Positions 9,197-17,352 of a stretch of 49,682 bases of DNA are shown here, one piece after another. This stretch comes from Halovibrio variabilis (GTDB taxonomy: Bacteria; Pseudomonadota; Gammaproteobacteria; Pseudomonadales; Halomonadaceae). Position 1 is the stretch's first letter. The number at the start of each line of letters is the position of its first letter. Under the pieces are notes generated by a model. It did no database searches, was not told the DNA's origin, and saw only the letters and a list, made by a program, of their open reading frames with translations. The stretch lies in the NCBI RefSeq assembly GCF_007991175.1, contig NZ_BJXV01000023.1, positions 1-49,682 of the forward strand, given 5' to 3'. Position numbers and translations under genes: made by a program.

Positions 9197-11761
9197 ATGA
9201 AGTATTGGACGTTAAGTGATGATCCGCACGCCGAGCGCGAGGCGCATAAATATGGTAATCCAGCGCCGAGCCGGGAGTATCTGCTTGCTGCCTTAGAAAG
9301 CTATGGCAAGCCGATCACTCACGAAAATATGAGCCGCATGCTGGGGCTCGAAGACGAAGAGCTTCTTGAGGCAGTCAGACGTCGTTTGGCAGCCATGGAG
9401 CGCGACGGTCAAGTGCTGCGCGACCGGCGTGGCGCCTACGCGCTGATCGACAAGCTCGACCTGATTAAAGGCAAAGTGCTGGGGCACCGTGACGGCTTTG
9501 GTTTTCTGCTCCGCGATGATGGCAAAAAGCCAGACCTGGTATTGCCGCCGCGCCAAATGCGGCGTGTTTTCCACGGTGACTATGTACTGGTGCGGATCAG
9601 CGGACGCGACCGTCGTGGCCGCGATGAAGCCACCATTGCCGATGTGATTGCGCGCAATACCCAGACGATGGTTGGCGTTTACCGCAGCAACACGCCTGAG
9701 TTTGGTATTCTGATACCGGAAAATCCACGCATTACGCAGGAAGTGATTATTCCTCACAGCGCCTGCGGTGGCGCAAAAGATGGCCAAGTCATCTCGGCCA
9801 AGATCGTCCAGCAGCCTGAGACGCGCGTGCAGCCGGTGGGTGAAGTGGTTGAGGTGCTGGGTGAGCGTATGGACCCCGGCATGGAAATTGATATTGCAAT
9901 TCGCAGTTACGATATCCCCGCTGAATTCCCACCGGAAGTGCTCGATCAAATTGCCGGTATTTCAGCCGAGGTGCTGGAAGAGGATAAGCAGCACCGCGTC
10001 GACCTGCGTGACGTGCCGCTGGTTACCATCGATGACGAGTCAGCCAAGGATTTCGACGATGCGGTGTGCGCGTGGAAAACCAAATCGGGTAGCTGGAAGC
10101 TGTTAGTGGCAATTGCCGACGTTTCGCACTACGTTCGGCCTGGCACACCGTTGGACGCTGAAGCCCGGACCCGCGGTAACTCGGTCTATTTTCCTGGCCA
10201 AGTAGTGCCCATGCTGCCGGAGCTATTGTCGAACGGCCTTTGCTCGCTCAATCCGCAAGTGGATCGTTTGGTGTTGGTATGCGAGATGAATATCTCTCAA
10301 ACCGGTGCCATTAGCCGCTACCGCTTCTATGAAGCCGTTATGAACTCCCACGCCCGCCTGACTTATAACAAGGTGGCGGCGATTCTTGATGAAGAGAGCG
10401 AAGAGGGCGAGGCGCTTCGAGCGGAGCACAGCGAGCTAGTGAAGCCGCTAAAAAACCTGGAAGAGCTTTACTACCTGCTGCGCGAAGCGCGTGCGGAGCG
10501 CGGCGCGATCGATTTTGATACCACCGAAACGGCGATCATTTTTAACGATGAACGCAAAATCGAAAAAATCGTCCCGCGCAGCCGGAACAATGCCCATAAG
10601 CTGATTGAGGAGTGCATGCTGGCGGCCAACGTGGCGACCGCGCGCTTCTTGGATAAGCACGACCTGCCGGCGCTATACCGTATCCATGAACGGCCCACGC
10701 CGGAGCGGCTGGATAAGCTGCGCCTGTTCTTGAATGAGCTGGGGCTTTCCTTGGGGGGTGGCGATATGCCGACGCCGCAGGATTACCAGGCGCTGCGCGA
10801 GACGATTGCCGACCGCCCCGACTTTGATATTATTCAAACGGTGATGCTGCGCTCGATGAACCAAGCGGTCTATTCGCCACAAAATGAAGGCCACTTTGGC
10901 CTGGCGTATCAGGCCTACGCCCACTTTACCTCGCCGATACGTCGCTATCCCGACCTGCTGGTGCACCGCGCGATTCGTTCGGTGATTCGCGGCCCGCGCC
11001 AGACCAATACGGTGCTGCGCGTAGAGGATGCGCCGGTTGAGCCGCCGAGCAAGTGGTGCCCGTATACCTTCGAGCAGATGCTTGAGCTGGGCGAACACTG
11101 TTCCATGACCGAGCGGCGCGCTGACGAAGCCACCCGCGATGTGGAAAGTTGGCTGAAATGCGAATTTATGTCCGACAAGCTCGGTGAGACGTTCGAAGGC
11201 ACCATTGCGTCGGTCACCCAGTTCGGCCTGTTTGTGCGCCTGGATGAGTTCTATGTGGAAGGTTTGGTGCATGTGACGTCGCTGCCCTCGGACTACTACC
11301 ATTACGAGGCCGAAAAGCACCGTCTCAAAGGCGAGCGTACCGGCACGACGTATCGTTTGGGCGATGGTCTGACCGTTCAGGTGGCCCGCGTCGATATGGA
11401 CGACCGTAAGATCGACTTTGGCCTGGGGGATGAAAAGCCCCGCCCGCGTCGCCAGCCGCGTAAGAGTCGCGGTGGGGCAGACGGCGCTGGTGCTAAAACC
11501 GGTGGCTCTAAAGCTAAAAGCTCTAAAGCTGATAGTTCTAAAGCTAAAAGCGCTAAAGCTGATAGTTCTCAAGCAAATGGTTCTCAAGCAGATAGTTCTC
11601 AAGCAGATAGTTCTAAAGCAGATAGTTCTAAAGCAGATAGCTCTAAAGCAGATAGCTCTAAAGCGACGAGTGACACATCCAGTAGCGAGAAGCCCACTAC
11701 ACGGCGCGGCCCACGGCGGACTCGGAACGGTCCGCGCAAACCATCATCGGATAAAGGGTGA
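9197..11761 (+). CDS. rnr: Ribonuclease R
   Basis: Processive 3'-5' exoribonuclease that degrades structured RNA and takes part in tmRNA quality control. 854 residues from the chosen start. Order: N-terminal helical and cold-shock domains, the RNB catalytic domain with DDESAKDFDDA (catalytic D279, D285, D287, D288), an S1 domain around 665-745, and a basic tail. The tail (770-824) is a striking run of eleven 5-residue SSKAD-like repeats. The ATG at 9197 starts MKYWTLSDDPHAEREA, aligning with the E. coli and Pseudomonas N-termini, and has AAGGAT upstream. An in-frame ATG at 9158 would add 13 residues but has no ribosome site. rlmB follows immediately. Confidence 0.95.
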   Translation: MKYWTLSDDPHAEREAHKYGNPAPSREYLLAALESYGKPITHENMSRMLGLEDEELLEAVRRRLAAMERDGQVLRDRRGAYALIDKLDLIKGKVLGHRDGFGFLLRDDGKKPDLVLPPRQMRRVFHGDYVLVRISGRDRRGRDEATIADVIARNTQTMVGVYRSNTPEFGILIPENPRITQEVIIPHSACGGAKDGQVISAKIVQQPETRVQPVGEVVEVLGERMDPGMEIDIAIRSYDIPAEFPPEVLDQIAGISAEVLEEDKQHRVDLRDVPLVTIDDESAKDFDDAVCAWKTKSGSWKLLVAIADVSHYVRPGTPLDAEARTRGNSVYFPGQVVPMLPELLSNGLCSLNPQVDRLVLVCEMNISQTGAISRYRFYEAVMNSHARLTYNKVAAILDEESEEGEALRAEHSELVKPLKNLEELYYLLREARAERGAIDFDTTETAIIFNDERKIEKIVPRSRNNAHKLIEECMLAANVATARFLDKHDLPALYRIHERPTPERLDKLRLFLNELGLSLGGGDMPTPQDYQALRETIADRPDFDIIQTVMLRSMNQAVYSPQNEGHFGLAYQAYAHFTSPIRRYPDLLVHRAIRSVIRGPRQTNTVLRVEDAPVEPPSKWCPYTFEQMLELGEHCSMTERRADEATRDVESWLKCEFMSDKLGETFEGTIASVTQFGLFVRLDEFYVEGLVHVTSLPSDYYHYEAEKHRLKGERTGTTYRLGDGLTVQVARVDMDDRKIDFGLGDEKPRPRRQPRKSRGGADGAGAKTGGSKAKSSKADSSKAKSAKADSSQANGSQADSSQADSSKADSSKADSSKADSSKATSDTSSSEKPTTRRGPRRTRNGPRKPSSDKG
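11504..11668 (+). repeat. 15-bp tandem repeat array inside the rnr 3' end
   Basis: Eleven in-frame 15-base units encode GSKAK, SSKAD, SSKAK, SAKAD, SSQAN, GSQAD, SSQAD and then SSKAD three times and SSKAT. The later units are nearly identical at DNA level (TCTAAAGCAGATAG core), so the array probably grew recently by slippage. It lengthens the basic, disordered RNase R tail. Confidence 0.93.
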
Positions 11762-11763
11762 GC

Positions 11764-12549
11764 ATGAAATCGGCGTCTTCCCGGCGTGGCCCCAAGGCGC
11801 CTGACGGCTTGGATCAGGTATATGGTATCCATGCGCTGCAGAGCCTGCTCGACAGAGGCGAGTCCCCCCGCGAGCTGTGGATGCAGCAGGGGGCGGGCAG
11901 CCGCTTGAAAGAGGTGGTTGCCCAGGCCCAGTCGCGGGGCGCTAAGGTTAAAGAGCAGCCTCGCGATCTGCTGGACCAATTGACCCAAGGCGCTGCCCAT
12001 CAGGGCGTGGTGGCGTTTTGCCCACCGTTGACGCCGGAGGGCGAAGAGTCACTATGGCTTAAACTGCGGGCTTGGCCGTCGTCTACACCGCCGCTGCTGC
12101 TTATTTTGGATGGTGTTACCGATGTGCATAACTTCGGTGCCTGCCTGCGCAGTGCCGATGCCGCCGGCGCCCATGGCGTGATAGTGGCCAAAGATAAAGC
12201 CGCGCCGCTCAATGCCACAGTGCGTAAAGTCGCCTGCGGCGCCGCCGAGGTGGTGCCGGTTTATCAAGTCACTAACCTGGCGCGCACCCTGGCCAAGCTA
12301 AAAGATGCCGGTGTGTGGATCACCGGAACGGCGGGCGAGGCCGAGGCCAGTGTCTTTGACATTGATATGACTGGGCCCACGGCGTTGATAATGGGCGCAG
12401 AGGGTAAGGGCATGCGTCGCTTGACCCGCGAAGCATGCGACAACCTTGCCAAGCTGCCCATGGCCGGGGAGGTGTCTAGTCTGAACGTGTCGGTGGCCAC
12501 CGGCATTTGCCTGTTTGAGGCTGTTCGTCAACGCCAGCTTGCAAGTTAA
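11764..12549 (+). CDS. rlmB: 23S rRNA (guanosine-2'-O-)-methyltransferase RlmB
   Basis: SPOUT-class methyltransferase that modifies G2251 in the 23S rRNA P loop. 261 residues (E. coli 243). The N-terminal substrate-binding domain begins YGIHALQSLL; the knotted catalytic domain has NFGACLRSADAAG, IMGAEGKGM and LNVSVATGICLFE, the three SPOUT signature blocks. The start at ATG 11764 follows AAAGGG at 6 bases. A GTG at 11758 overlapping the rnr stop is too close to that site. Only 2 bases separate it from rnr, so the two are co-transcribed, as in E. coli. Confidence 0.95.
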   Translation: MKSASSRRGPKAPDGLDQVYGIHALQSLLDRGESPRELWMQQGAGSRLKEVVAQAQSRGAKVKEQPRDLLDQLTQGAAHQGVVAFCPPLTPEGEESLWLKLRAWPSSTPPLLLILDGVTDVHNFGACLRSADAAGAHGVIVAKDKAAPLNATVRKVACGAAEVVPVYQVTNLARTLAKLKDAGVWITGTAGEAEASVFDIDMTGPTALIMGAEGKGMRRLTREACDNLAKLPMAGEVSSLNVSVATGICLFEAVRQRQLAS

Positions 12550-12572
12550 CCGCTGCGCTACTAAGATACATG

Positions 12573-12596
12573 CGCCCGTTTGTCTGCAAGCGGGCG
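12573..12596 (+). terminator. Hairpin after rlmB, possible terminator or leader structure of rpsF
   Basis: A 10-bp stem with one wobble (CGCCCGTTTG against CAAGCGGGCG) closes a TCTG loop 24 bases after the rlmB stop. No long T run follows (TTAGCTG), so termination would be partial. It could also separate rlmB from the ribosomal protein operon. Confidence 0.4.
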
Positions 12597-12753
12597 TTAG
12601 CTGTCGTTAAATAAAATGAAAGTTCTGTTTGATGTTTCAGTGGCCGCCTAACGCGGTGGCTGAGCGCTTCAGTTAACTCCTTGCTTCCCTGTCGTCGTTG
12701 GCTGCGTCTCGCATCAACACACAAAGGAAGCTGTCAAACCGCAAGGAGATCCC

Positions 12754-13131
12754 ATGCGTCATTACGAAATCGTGTTTATGGTCCACCCGGACCAAAGCGA
12801 GCAGGTGCCAGCGATGGTTGAGCGCTACACCAGCATCGTTACCGAAAACAGCGGCACCGTGCACCGTCTCGAAGATTGGGGCCGTCGTCATTTGGCTTAC
12901 CCGATCAACAAGATCCACAAAGCCCACTACGTGCTGATGAACGTTGAATGCAGCGGCGAGACGCTCGATGAAATCGAGAACATCTTCCGTTACAACGACG
13001 CCATCATCCGCAGCCTGGTTGTACGCTGCAAAGAAGCCGTTACCGAGGCTTCCCCGATGATGAAACCGGCAGAAGAAAAACGTCCGCGTCGCGAAGAAAA
13101 ACCGCGCGCGGAAGAAGAAGAAACTGCCTGA
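12754..13131 (+). CDS. rpsF: 30S ribosomal protein S6
   Basis: Ribosomal protein S6, which binds the central domain of 16S rRNA together with S18. 125 residues, starting [14 protein letters not shown] with the [20 protein letters not shown] core at about 48-68. The C-terminal tail is highly charged and Glu-rich ([19 protein letters not shown]). ATG follows AAGGAGA. First gene of rpsF-rpsR-(membrane protein)-rplI. No priB gene sits between rpsF and rpsR: the gap is 33 bases. Confidence 0.97.
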   Translation: MRHYEIVFMVHPDQSEQVPAMVERYTSIVTENSGTVHRLEDWGRRHLAYPINKIHKAHYVLMNVECSGETLDEIENIFRYNDAIIRSLVVRCKEAVTEASPMMKPAEEKRPRREEKPRAEEEETA

Positions 13132-13164
13132 TTTTATTCACTGCACGTTTTAAGGAGCTAGTCC

Positions 13165-13392
13165 ATGGCACGTTTTTTCCGTCGCCGTAAGTTTTGCCGC
13201 TTCACCGCTGAAGGCGTCAAGCAGATCGACTACAAAGATCTGGACACGCTAAAAGCCTACGTTACCGAAACCGGCAAGATCGTTCCAAGCCGTATTACCG
13301 GCACCAAAGCACGCTATCAGCGTCAGTTGGCGACCGCTATTAAGCGTTCGCGTTACTTGGCACTGTTACCCTACTCCGATAGCCACCAGTAA
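13165..13392 (+). CDS. rpsR: 30S ribosomal protein S18
   Basis: Ribosomal protein S18, 75 residues, exactly the usual length, with the characteristic [10 protein letters not shown] start and [32 protein letters not shown] body. It forms the S6:S18 heterodimer on 16S rRNA. ATG is preceded by TAAGGAG. Twelve bases separate its stop from the next start. Confidence 0.98.
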   Translation: MARFFRRRKFCRFTAEGVKQIDYKDLDTLKAYVTETGKIVPSRITGTKARYQRQLATAIKRSRYLALLPYSDSHQ

Positions 13393-13404
13393 GCGTTTAA
13401 CGTG

Positions 13405-14256
13405 ATGCTGGCACTAGCCCGATGGCTGATGCGGGGCACGCCTTACGCAGCTGGCGGGGCGGCCCTGGCAAGCCTAGTGCCTTGGCTGTTCTGGTTAGGG
13501 GCTGCCATCGCAGCGTTGATGACGCTACGCAAGGGCTTCGTGCCTGCGCTGCCGGTGATCATTGCTGCCGCAATGCCGGCTGGCTGGTGGTGGGTGCAGG
13601 GTGATGTGATTCCGCTTGCTAGCATTCTGCTGGTAACGCTGATGGCCGTTATTCTGCGCGAGAGGATGCGCTGGGGTGAATCGCTAATAGTGGGGACGCT
13701 TGTCGCCGCCGTTATGGTCCAGCTGGGCATTTTCAGTCCGCCAGGTGGTACGGAGTTAATGCTTGAGCAGTTGCGGGAAGGTTCGCAAGAAGTTGACCGC
13801 ATGCTCACGGAATTTGCCAACCAGGGCTACGATACCCAAACCCTTGCCACCCTAGTGGTGGGTGGGGTGACCGGCTTTGTGGTGCTGTTGGCAGCGATCT
13901 TGTGTTTGGCGCTCGCGCGTAGCTGGCAAGCTGGGTTGTACAACCCAGGTGGTTTTCGCGAAGAGTTCCACGCACTGCGCTTGACCCCTAAAGAACTGGC
14001 CGTATTGGCCGCTATTGGGGTGATCGGCATGCTGCTGGGCGCTCACGCGCTGGCCATGCTCGGCTGGATTCCGCTGTTAGTAGCTGGCGTTGCGTTAGTG
14101 CACGGGTTTATTGGAATAAAGGGGATGAACGGGCTGTGGCTGGTAGCATTTTATGTGCTACTGATCACGACCTGGCCCACGATTCTCATTGTGCTGCTGT
14201 TGGGGCTGATTGATACATTCGCGAACGTTCGCGCACGCCTTGCCCGCAGCAACTGA
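13405..14256 (+). CDS. DUF2232/YybS-like integral membrane protein
   Basis: 283-residue hydrophobic protein with about seven or eight predicted membrane segments (for example residues 15-38, 48-68, 70-86, 155-175, 200-222 and 245-268). It resembles the DUF2232 (YybS-like) membrane protein found between rpsR and rplI in several gammaproteobacteria, including Pseudomonas. Function is unknown. The start is the ATG at 13405 or an overlapping GTG at 13402; neither has a clear ribosome site, so translation may be coupled to rpsR 12 bases upstream. Family assignment rests on context and topology, not on a motif. Confidence 0.75.
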   Translation: MLALARWLMRGTPYAAGGAALASLVPWLFWLGAAIAALMTLRKGFVPALPVIIAAAMPAGWWWVQGDVIPLASILLVTLMAVILRERMRWGESLIVGTLVAAVMVQLGIFSPPGGTELMLEQLREGSQEVDRMLTEFANQGYDTQTLATLVVGGVTGFVVLLAAILCLALARSWQAGLYNPGGFREEFHALRLTPKELAVLAAIGVIGMLLGAHALAMLGWIPLLVAGVALVHGFIGIKGMNGLWLVAFYVLLITTWPTILIVLLLGLIDTFANVRARLARSN

Positions 14257-14271
14257 CAAGAGGTTTACGAG

Positions 14272-14718
14272 ATGGAAGTCATTCTGCTCGACAACATTGG
14301 TAAGCTGGGCGGCCTGGGTGACAAGGTCACTGTAAAGCCCGGTTATGGTCGTAACTACTTGGTGCCTTACGGTTTAGCCGTACCGGCCACCAAAGACAAC
14401 GTTGAAGCATTTGAAGCCCAGCGTGCCGAGCTCGAAGCGCAAGCCGCTGAGCGTAAGGCCGAAGCCAAAGCGCGCGCTGAGCAGCTTAACGATATCGAGC
14501 TGTCTTTGGTTTCCAAAGCAGGCGACGAAGGCAAGCTGTTTGGTTCTATTGGTCCGCGTGACCTGGCCGACGCGATTTCCTCTGCTGGCATCGATATTGC
14601 CAAGAGCGAAGTACGTATGCCAAATGGTCCGATTCGCCAGACAGGCGAATACGACATCGCTATCCACTTGCATGCTGAAGTGAATGCCGCTGTACGCGTA
14701 GTGGTAGTAGCCGAGTAA
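14272..14718 (+). CDS. rplI: 50S ribosomal protein L9
   Basis: Ribosomal protein L9, 148 residues. The N-terminal rRNA-binding domain shows [17 protein letters not shown] and [13 protein letters not shown]; a long charged connecting helix (residues about 45-75, [16 protein letters not shown]) leads to the C-terminal domain. It ends the rpsF operon and is followed by a strong intrinsic terminator at 14808. Start is ATG after AAGAGG. Confidence 0.97.
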   Translation: MEVILLDNIGKLGGLGDKVTVKPGYGRNYLVPYGLAVPATKDNVEAFEAQRAELEAQAAERKAEAKARAEQLNDIELSLVSKAGDEGKLFGSIGPRDLADAISSAGIDIAKSEVRMPNGPIRQTGEYDIAIHLHAEVNAAVRVVVVAE

Positions 14719-14759
14719 TTGAGAAGGTACTTAAGAAAGTACTTGAGAAGGTAATTAAG
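14719..14759 (+). repeat. Pair of near-identical 17-bp direct repeats after rplI
   Basis: TTGAGAAGGTACTTAAG starts directly behind the rplI stop and recurs 24 bases later with one mismatch. Between them lies AAAGTAC, a partial inverse of GTACTT, so the tract can also fold. It is in the transcribed trailer ahead of the terminator. Confidence 0.8.
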
Positions 14760-14807
14760 TTAGTCACTACGAAAGTGGTCACTAGCTGCAGCTAATACAG
14801 CTGCTTC

Positions 14808-14848
14808 AAAAGGCGCGGGTTCTCTCCCGCGCCTTTTGTTTTTTTCTG
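14808..14848 (+). terminator. Intrinsic terminator of the rpsF-rplI operon
   Basis: Perfect 12-bp stem AAAAGGCGCGGG/CCCGCGCCTTTT with a six-base loop, followed by a run of T (GTTTTTTTTC). Classic rho-independent structure about 90 bases after rplI. Confidence 0.95.
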
Positions 14849-15004
14849 GGCATTGCCTAAAGTCACCCCTGCGCCAGCGCAGAGTGTTTTTGGACAACGC
14901 CTATATCGTCACTCTTCATGATGCATGAGCGGGCCAGTGGTCGCGCTCTATTGCCCCGGCTAAGATAAGCCTTTTCACTGGCGTCGTGTTTAAAGGAGCT
15001 CGCT

Positions 15005-16393
15005 ATGCAGGACCAGCCTACTGCTGATAAAGAAACGGCAGCGCTAAAACTGCCGCCGCATTCGCTGGAAGCGGAGCAGTCGGTATTAGGCGGGCTCATG
15101 CTGGACAACCAAGCCTGGGATAATGTCTCAGAGCGCTTAGTCGCTGATGATTTCTATCGCTACGAGCACCGCTTAGTGTTCAACGTGATGATTCATCTAG
15201 CCGAATCCGGGCAACCGTTAGATGTGGTCACGATTTCTGAGGCGCTGGAAGCGCGCGACCACTTGGATACCGTAGGCGGACTGGCGTTTCTGGCCGAGCT
15301 TGCGCGTAACACGCCCTCTGCCAGCAATATTCGCGCCTACGCCGATATCGTGCGCGAACGCGCGACGCTGCGTAAGCTGATTCGTGCCGCTAACCAAATT
15401 GCCGATAGTGCTTTTACCCCCCAGGGCCGCCCGGCGGATGAATTGCTCAACGAAGCCGAGCGGTTAGTGTTCCAGATTGCCGAGGAACGCCCCAAAACCG
15501 GTGGCCCTATCGGCATGAGCGATCTGTTGACCAAAGCGGTCGATCGTATTGACGAGCTGTTTAACCTCAAAGGCGAGATGACCGGGCTTTCTACCGGTTT
15601 CCGTGACCTGGATGAAATGACCACCGGTTTGCAGCCCTCGGACATGGTGGTGATTGCCGGGCGCCCCTCAATGGGTAAAACCACCTTTGCCATGAACCTG
15701 GTCGAGCACGCGGTAATCGCCAGTGACAAACCGGTCATGGTGTTTTCCATGGAGATGCCCGCCGAGTCGCTGATGCTGAGGATGCTGTCGTCGTTGGGCC
15801 GGATTGACCAAACCCGCGTACGTACCGGTCAGTTGGAAGATGAGGATTGGCCGCGGCTAACCTCTGCCGTCAATCTGCTTAAAGACAAGCAGCTGTTTAT
15901 CGACGATACCGCCGCCTTATCGCCGAATGAAATGCGCTCAAGGCTGCGCCGCGTGGTGCGCGAGCACGGCAATATGGCGCTAATCATGATCGACTATCTT
16001 CAGCTGATGCAGATCCCTGGCTTTAGCGAAAACCGCACCGGTGAGATTTCCGAGATTTCGCGCTCCTTAAAGGGCTTGGCGAAAGAGTTTAATTGCCCTG
16101 TCGTCGCGCTTTCGCAGTTGAACCGCTCGTTGGAGCAGCGCCCTAACAAGCGGCCAGTGATGTCGGATCTGAGGGAATCCGGAGCGATTGAGCAGGATGC
16201 GGATGTGATCGCCTTTGTTTATCGCGATGAGGTCTATAATCCGGATAACCCGGATAACCAAGGTATTGCTGAGTTAATTATCGGCAAGCAGCGTAACGGG
16301 CCGATTGGCACGGTGCATATGGCGTTTATCGGTAAATATACCCGCTTTGAGGATTTGGCCCCGGATAGTTACGGTCAAGCCTTCGGCGACTAG
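15005..16393 (+). CDS. dnaB: Replicative DNA helicase DnaB
   Basis: Hexameric 5'-3' replicative helicase, 462 residues. The N-terminal primase-interacting domain starts PPHSLEAEQSVLGGL. The RecA-like motor has Walker A GRPSMGKTT with K225 and Walker B LIMIDYLQLM with D330, plus the DLRESGAIEQDADV and KQRNGPIGT motifs of the family. No intein or insertion is visible. ATG follows AAAGGAGC. The order rplI-dnaB is conserved in gammaproteobacteria, but here a strong terminator separates them, so dnaB must have its own promoter in 14849-15004; I could not place it with confidence. Confidence 0.97.
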   Translation: MQDQPTADKETAALKLPPHSLEAEQSVLGGLMLDNQAWDNVSERLVADDFYRYEHRLVFNVMIHLAESGQPLDVVTISEALEARDHLDTVGGLAFLAELARNTPSASNIRAYADIVRERATLRKLIRAANQIADSAFTPQGRPADELLNEAERLVFQIAEERPKTGGPIGMSDLLTKAVDRIDELFNLKGEMTGLSTGFRDLDEMTTGLQPSDMVVIAGRPSMGKTTFAMNLVEHAVIASDKPVMVFSMEMPAESLMLRMLSSLGRIDQTRVRTGQLEDEDWPRLTSAVNLLKDKQLFIDDTAALSPNEMRSRLRRVVREHGNMALIMIDYLQLMQIPGFSENRTGEISEISRSLKGLAKEFNCPVVALSQLNRSLEQRPNKRPVMSDLRESGAIEQDADVIAFVYRDEVYNPDNPDNQGIAELIIGKQRNGPIGTVHMAFIGKYTRFEDLAPDSYGQAFGD

Positions 16394-16437
16394 GTGTGTG
16401 ATGGCTGGTTTTTAATGACTGGTTTGTGATGAGTCGC

Positions 16438-16465
16438 TTGAGGATGGGGAGCGGACTCGTATAAT
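16438..16465 (+). promoter_or_regulatory. Sigma-70 promoter ahead of the 97-residue protein gene
   Basis: TTGAGG (16438-16443) and a perfect TATAAT (16460-16465) with a 16-base spacer. Transcription would start near 16472, about 28 bases before the start codon. Confidence 0.7.
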
Positions 16466-16499
16466 GCCCCACCCAGATATGTAAAAACGGGAGAAGCAA

Positions 16500-16793
16500 A
16501 TGGCAGGTGGATTTCGGCGCGGTAATCGACCGCGTCTTCCTAAGCTCGAAGGTCGCGGTGAACTAGAGGCGCTTGAGCGTGAAGGGCCTTTCAAAGAGTG
16601 GCTAGGGATGCCAGACCTTTATCGTTATCACTTGGTCGTGGAAGGCGAGAAATATAGCTACCAGACCGAAGATGGTGAGCTGCCGGTCAAGGTCGGAGAT
16701 AAGGTGGTTTTTCGCTATAAAGAAACCAAGGGCGGCAACTGGATTGACCGCAACTCGCTGGGCAAGGCCATTGACCCTTCCGAGTACCAATGA
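16500..16793 (+). CDS. Small protein of unknown function
   Basis: 97-residue soluble protein that I do not recognise. The first 20 residues are Gly/Arg-rich (AGGFRRGNRPRLPKLEGRG), suggesting nucleic-acid contact. Residues 40-97 are rich in alternating hydrophobic and charged residues (YRYHLVVEGEKYSYQ, VKVGDKVVFRYKETKGGNW), reading like a small beta-barrel of SH3 or OB type. It has its own promoter and an AGGGGAGAAG-like ribosome site (GGGAGAAG seen). It stands between dnaB and the DUF6482-like gene, all on the plus strand. Confidence 0.75.
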   Translation: MAGGFRRGNRPRLPKLEGRGELEALEREGPFKEWLGMPDLYRYHLVVEGEKYSYQTEDGELPVKVGDKVVFRYKETKGGNWIDRNSLGKAIDPSEYQ

Positions 16794-16972
16794 GGCACGC
16801 TATTGCTTGATGTTTGGCCAGAAGCAATGGGCTTCGGCCACACGCGCTTTTGTCAGAAGCTTTTTTGATAAGGGCTCTCTAGGTAGGAACTCTCTTGTAA
16901 TGTTGCCGTCATAATAGCAATTATAAGTTATTGAAGGTTGTCATGGGACTGCAATAACAAGGCAACATAAAT

Positions 16973-17006
16973 GACATAGGGTCCAGTCATGCTGTTCCCT
17001 ATGGTC
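16973..17006 (+). promoter_or_regulatory. Hairpin in the leader of the DUF6482-like gene
   Basis: CATAGGG (16975-16981) pairs perfectly with CCCTATG (16997-17003); with a bulged G the stem gains two more pairs (GA with TC). The loop is 15 bases. It ends about 20 bases before the AGGAGGG ribosome site, so it could be a 5' leader control element or an RNA stability element. No known riboswitch is matched. Confidence 0.45.
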
Positions 17007-17030
17007 TGATTTTTATAACAGGAGGGAACC

Positions 17031-17333
17031 ATGGAGCTGAAAAACCTTAAACAATTTGTCGCCAACCACGACAACTTTGAAATTCGTGTCATCACTCACT
17101 CGGGCAGCCGTTTTTATCAAATCGAGCTAGAAGACGTTGAAAGTGAACGCCATATGCTGACGCAGCGCGCTAAGCCGATGCTGTTTCGTTCGCTTGATGA
17201 CGTTTACATTGAGCTTAAACGTGCCGGTATCCATCGTGCTTATCTGGTGCAGCACGTACCCCACGATGAAGTGATTGGCCGCGATGCGCACTACAGTGAA
17301 CCGCTCACATCGCGTATGCCGTTAGTCTTCTGA
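17031..17333 (+). CDS. Small conserved protein, DUF6482-like
   Basis: 100-residue soluble protein. It resembles the DUF6482 group of small gammaproteobacterial proteins by length and pattern (MELKNLKQFVANHDNFEIRV, a central LFRSLDDVYIELKRAGI helix). That naming is from memory of the family and only moderately sure. No catalytic motif is visible. Start is ATG behind a strong AGGAGGG. The gene converges on the DCC protein gene on the minus strand with only 19 bases between stops, and no terminator is obvious there. Confidence 0.7.
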   Translation: MELKNLKQFVANHDNFEIRVITHSGSRFYQIELEDVESERHMLTQRAKPMLFRSLDDVYIELKRAGIHRAYLVQHVPHDEVIGRDAHYSEPLTSRMPLVF

Positions 17334-17352
17334 TTAACTCATTCACTAATGT

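Noticed and set aside
10673..11602. 309-codon minus-strand frame opposite rnr with TICLR-like repeats
   Set aside because: It is the antisense image of the SKADS repeat array and the RNB domain; the plus-strand RNase R is certain.
12597..12753. S6:S18 autoregulatory leader motif before rpsF
   Set aside because: A short GCCGC/GCGGT hairpin is present around 12643-12660, but I could not match the conserved bulge and CCG arrangement, so it stays unclaimed.
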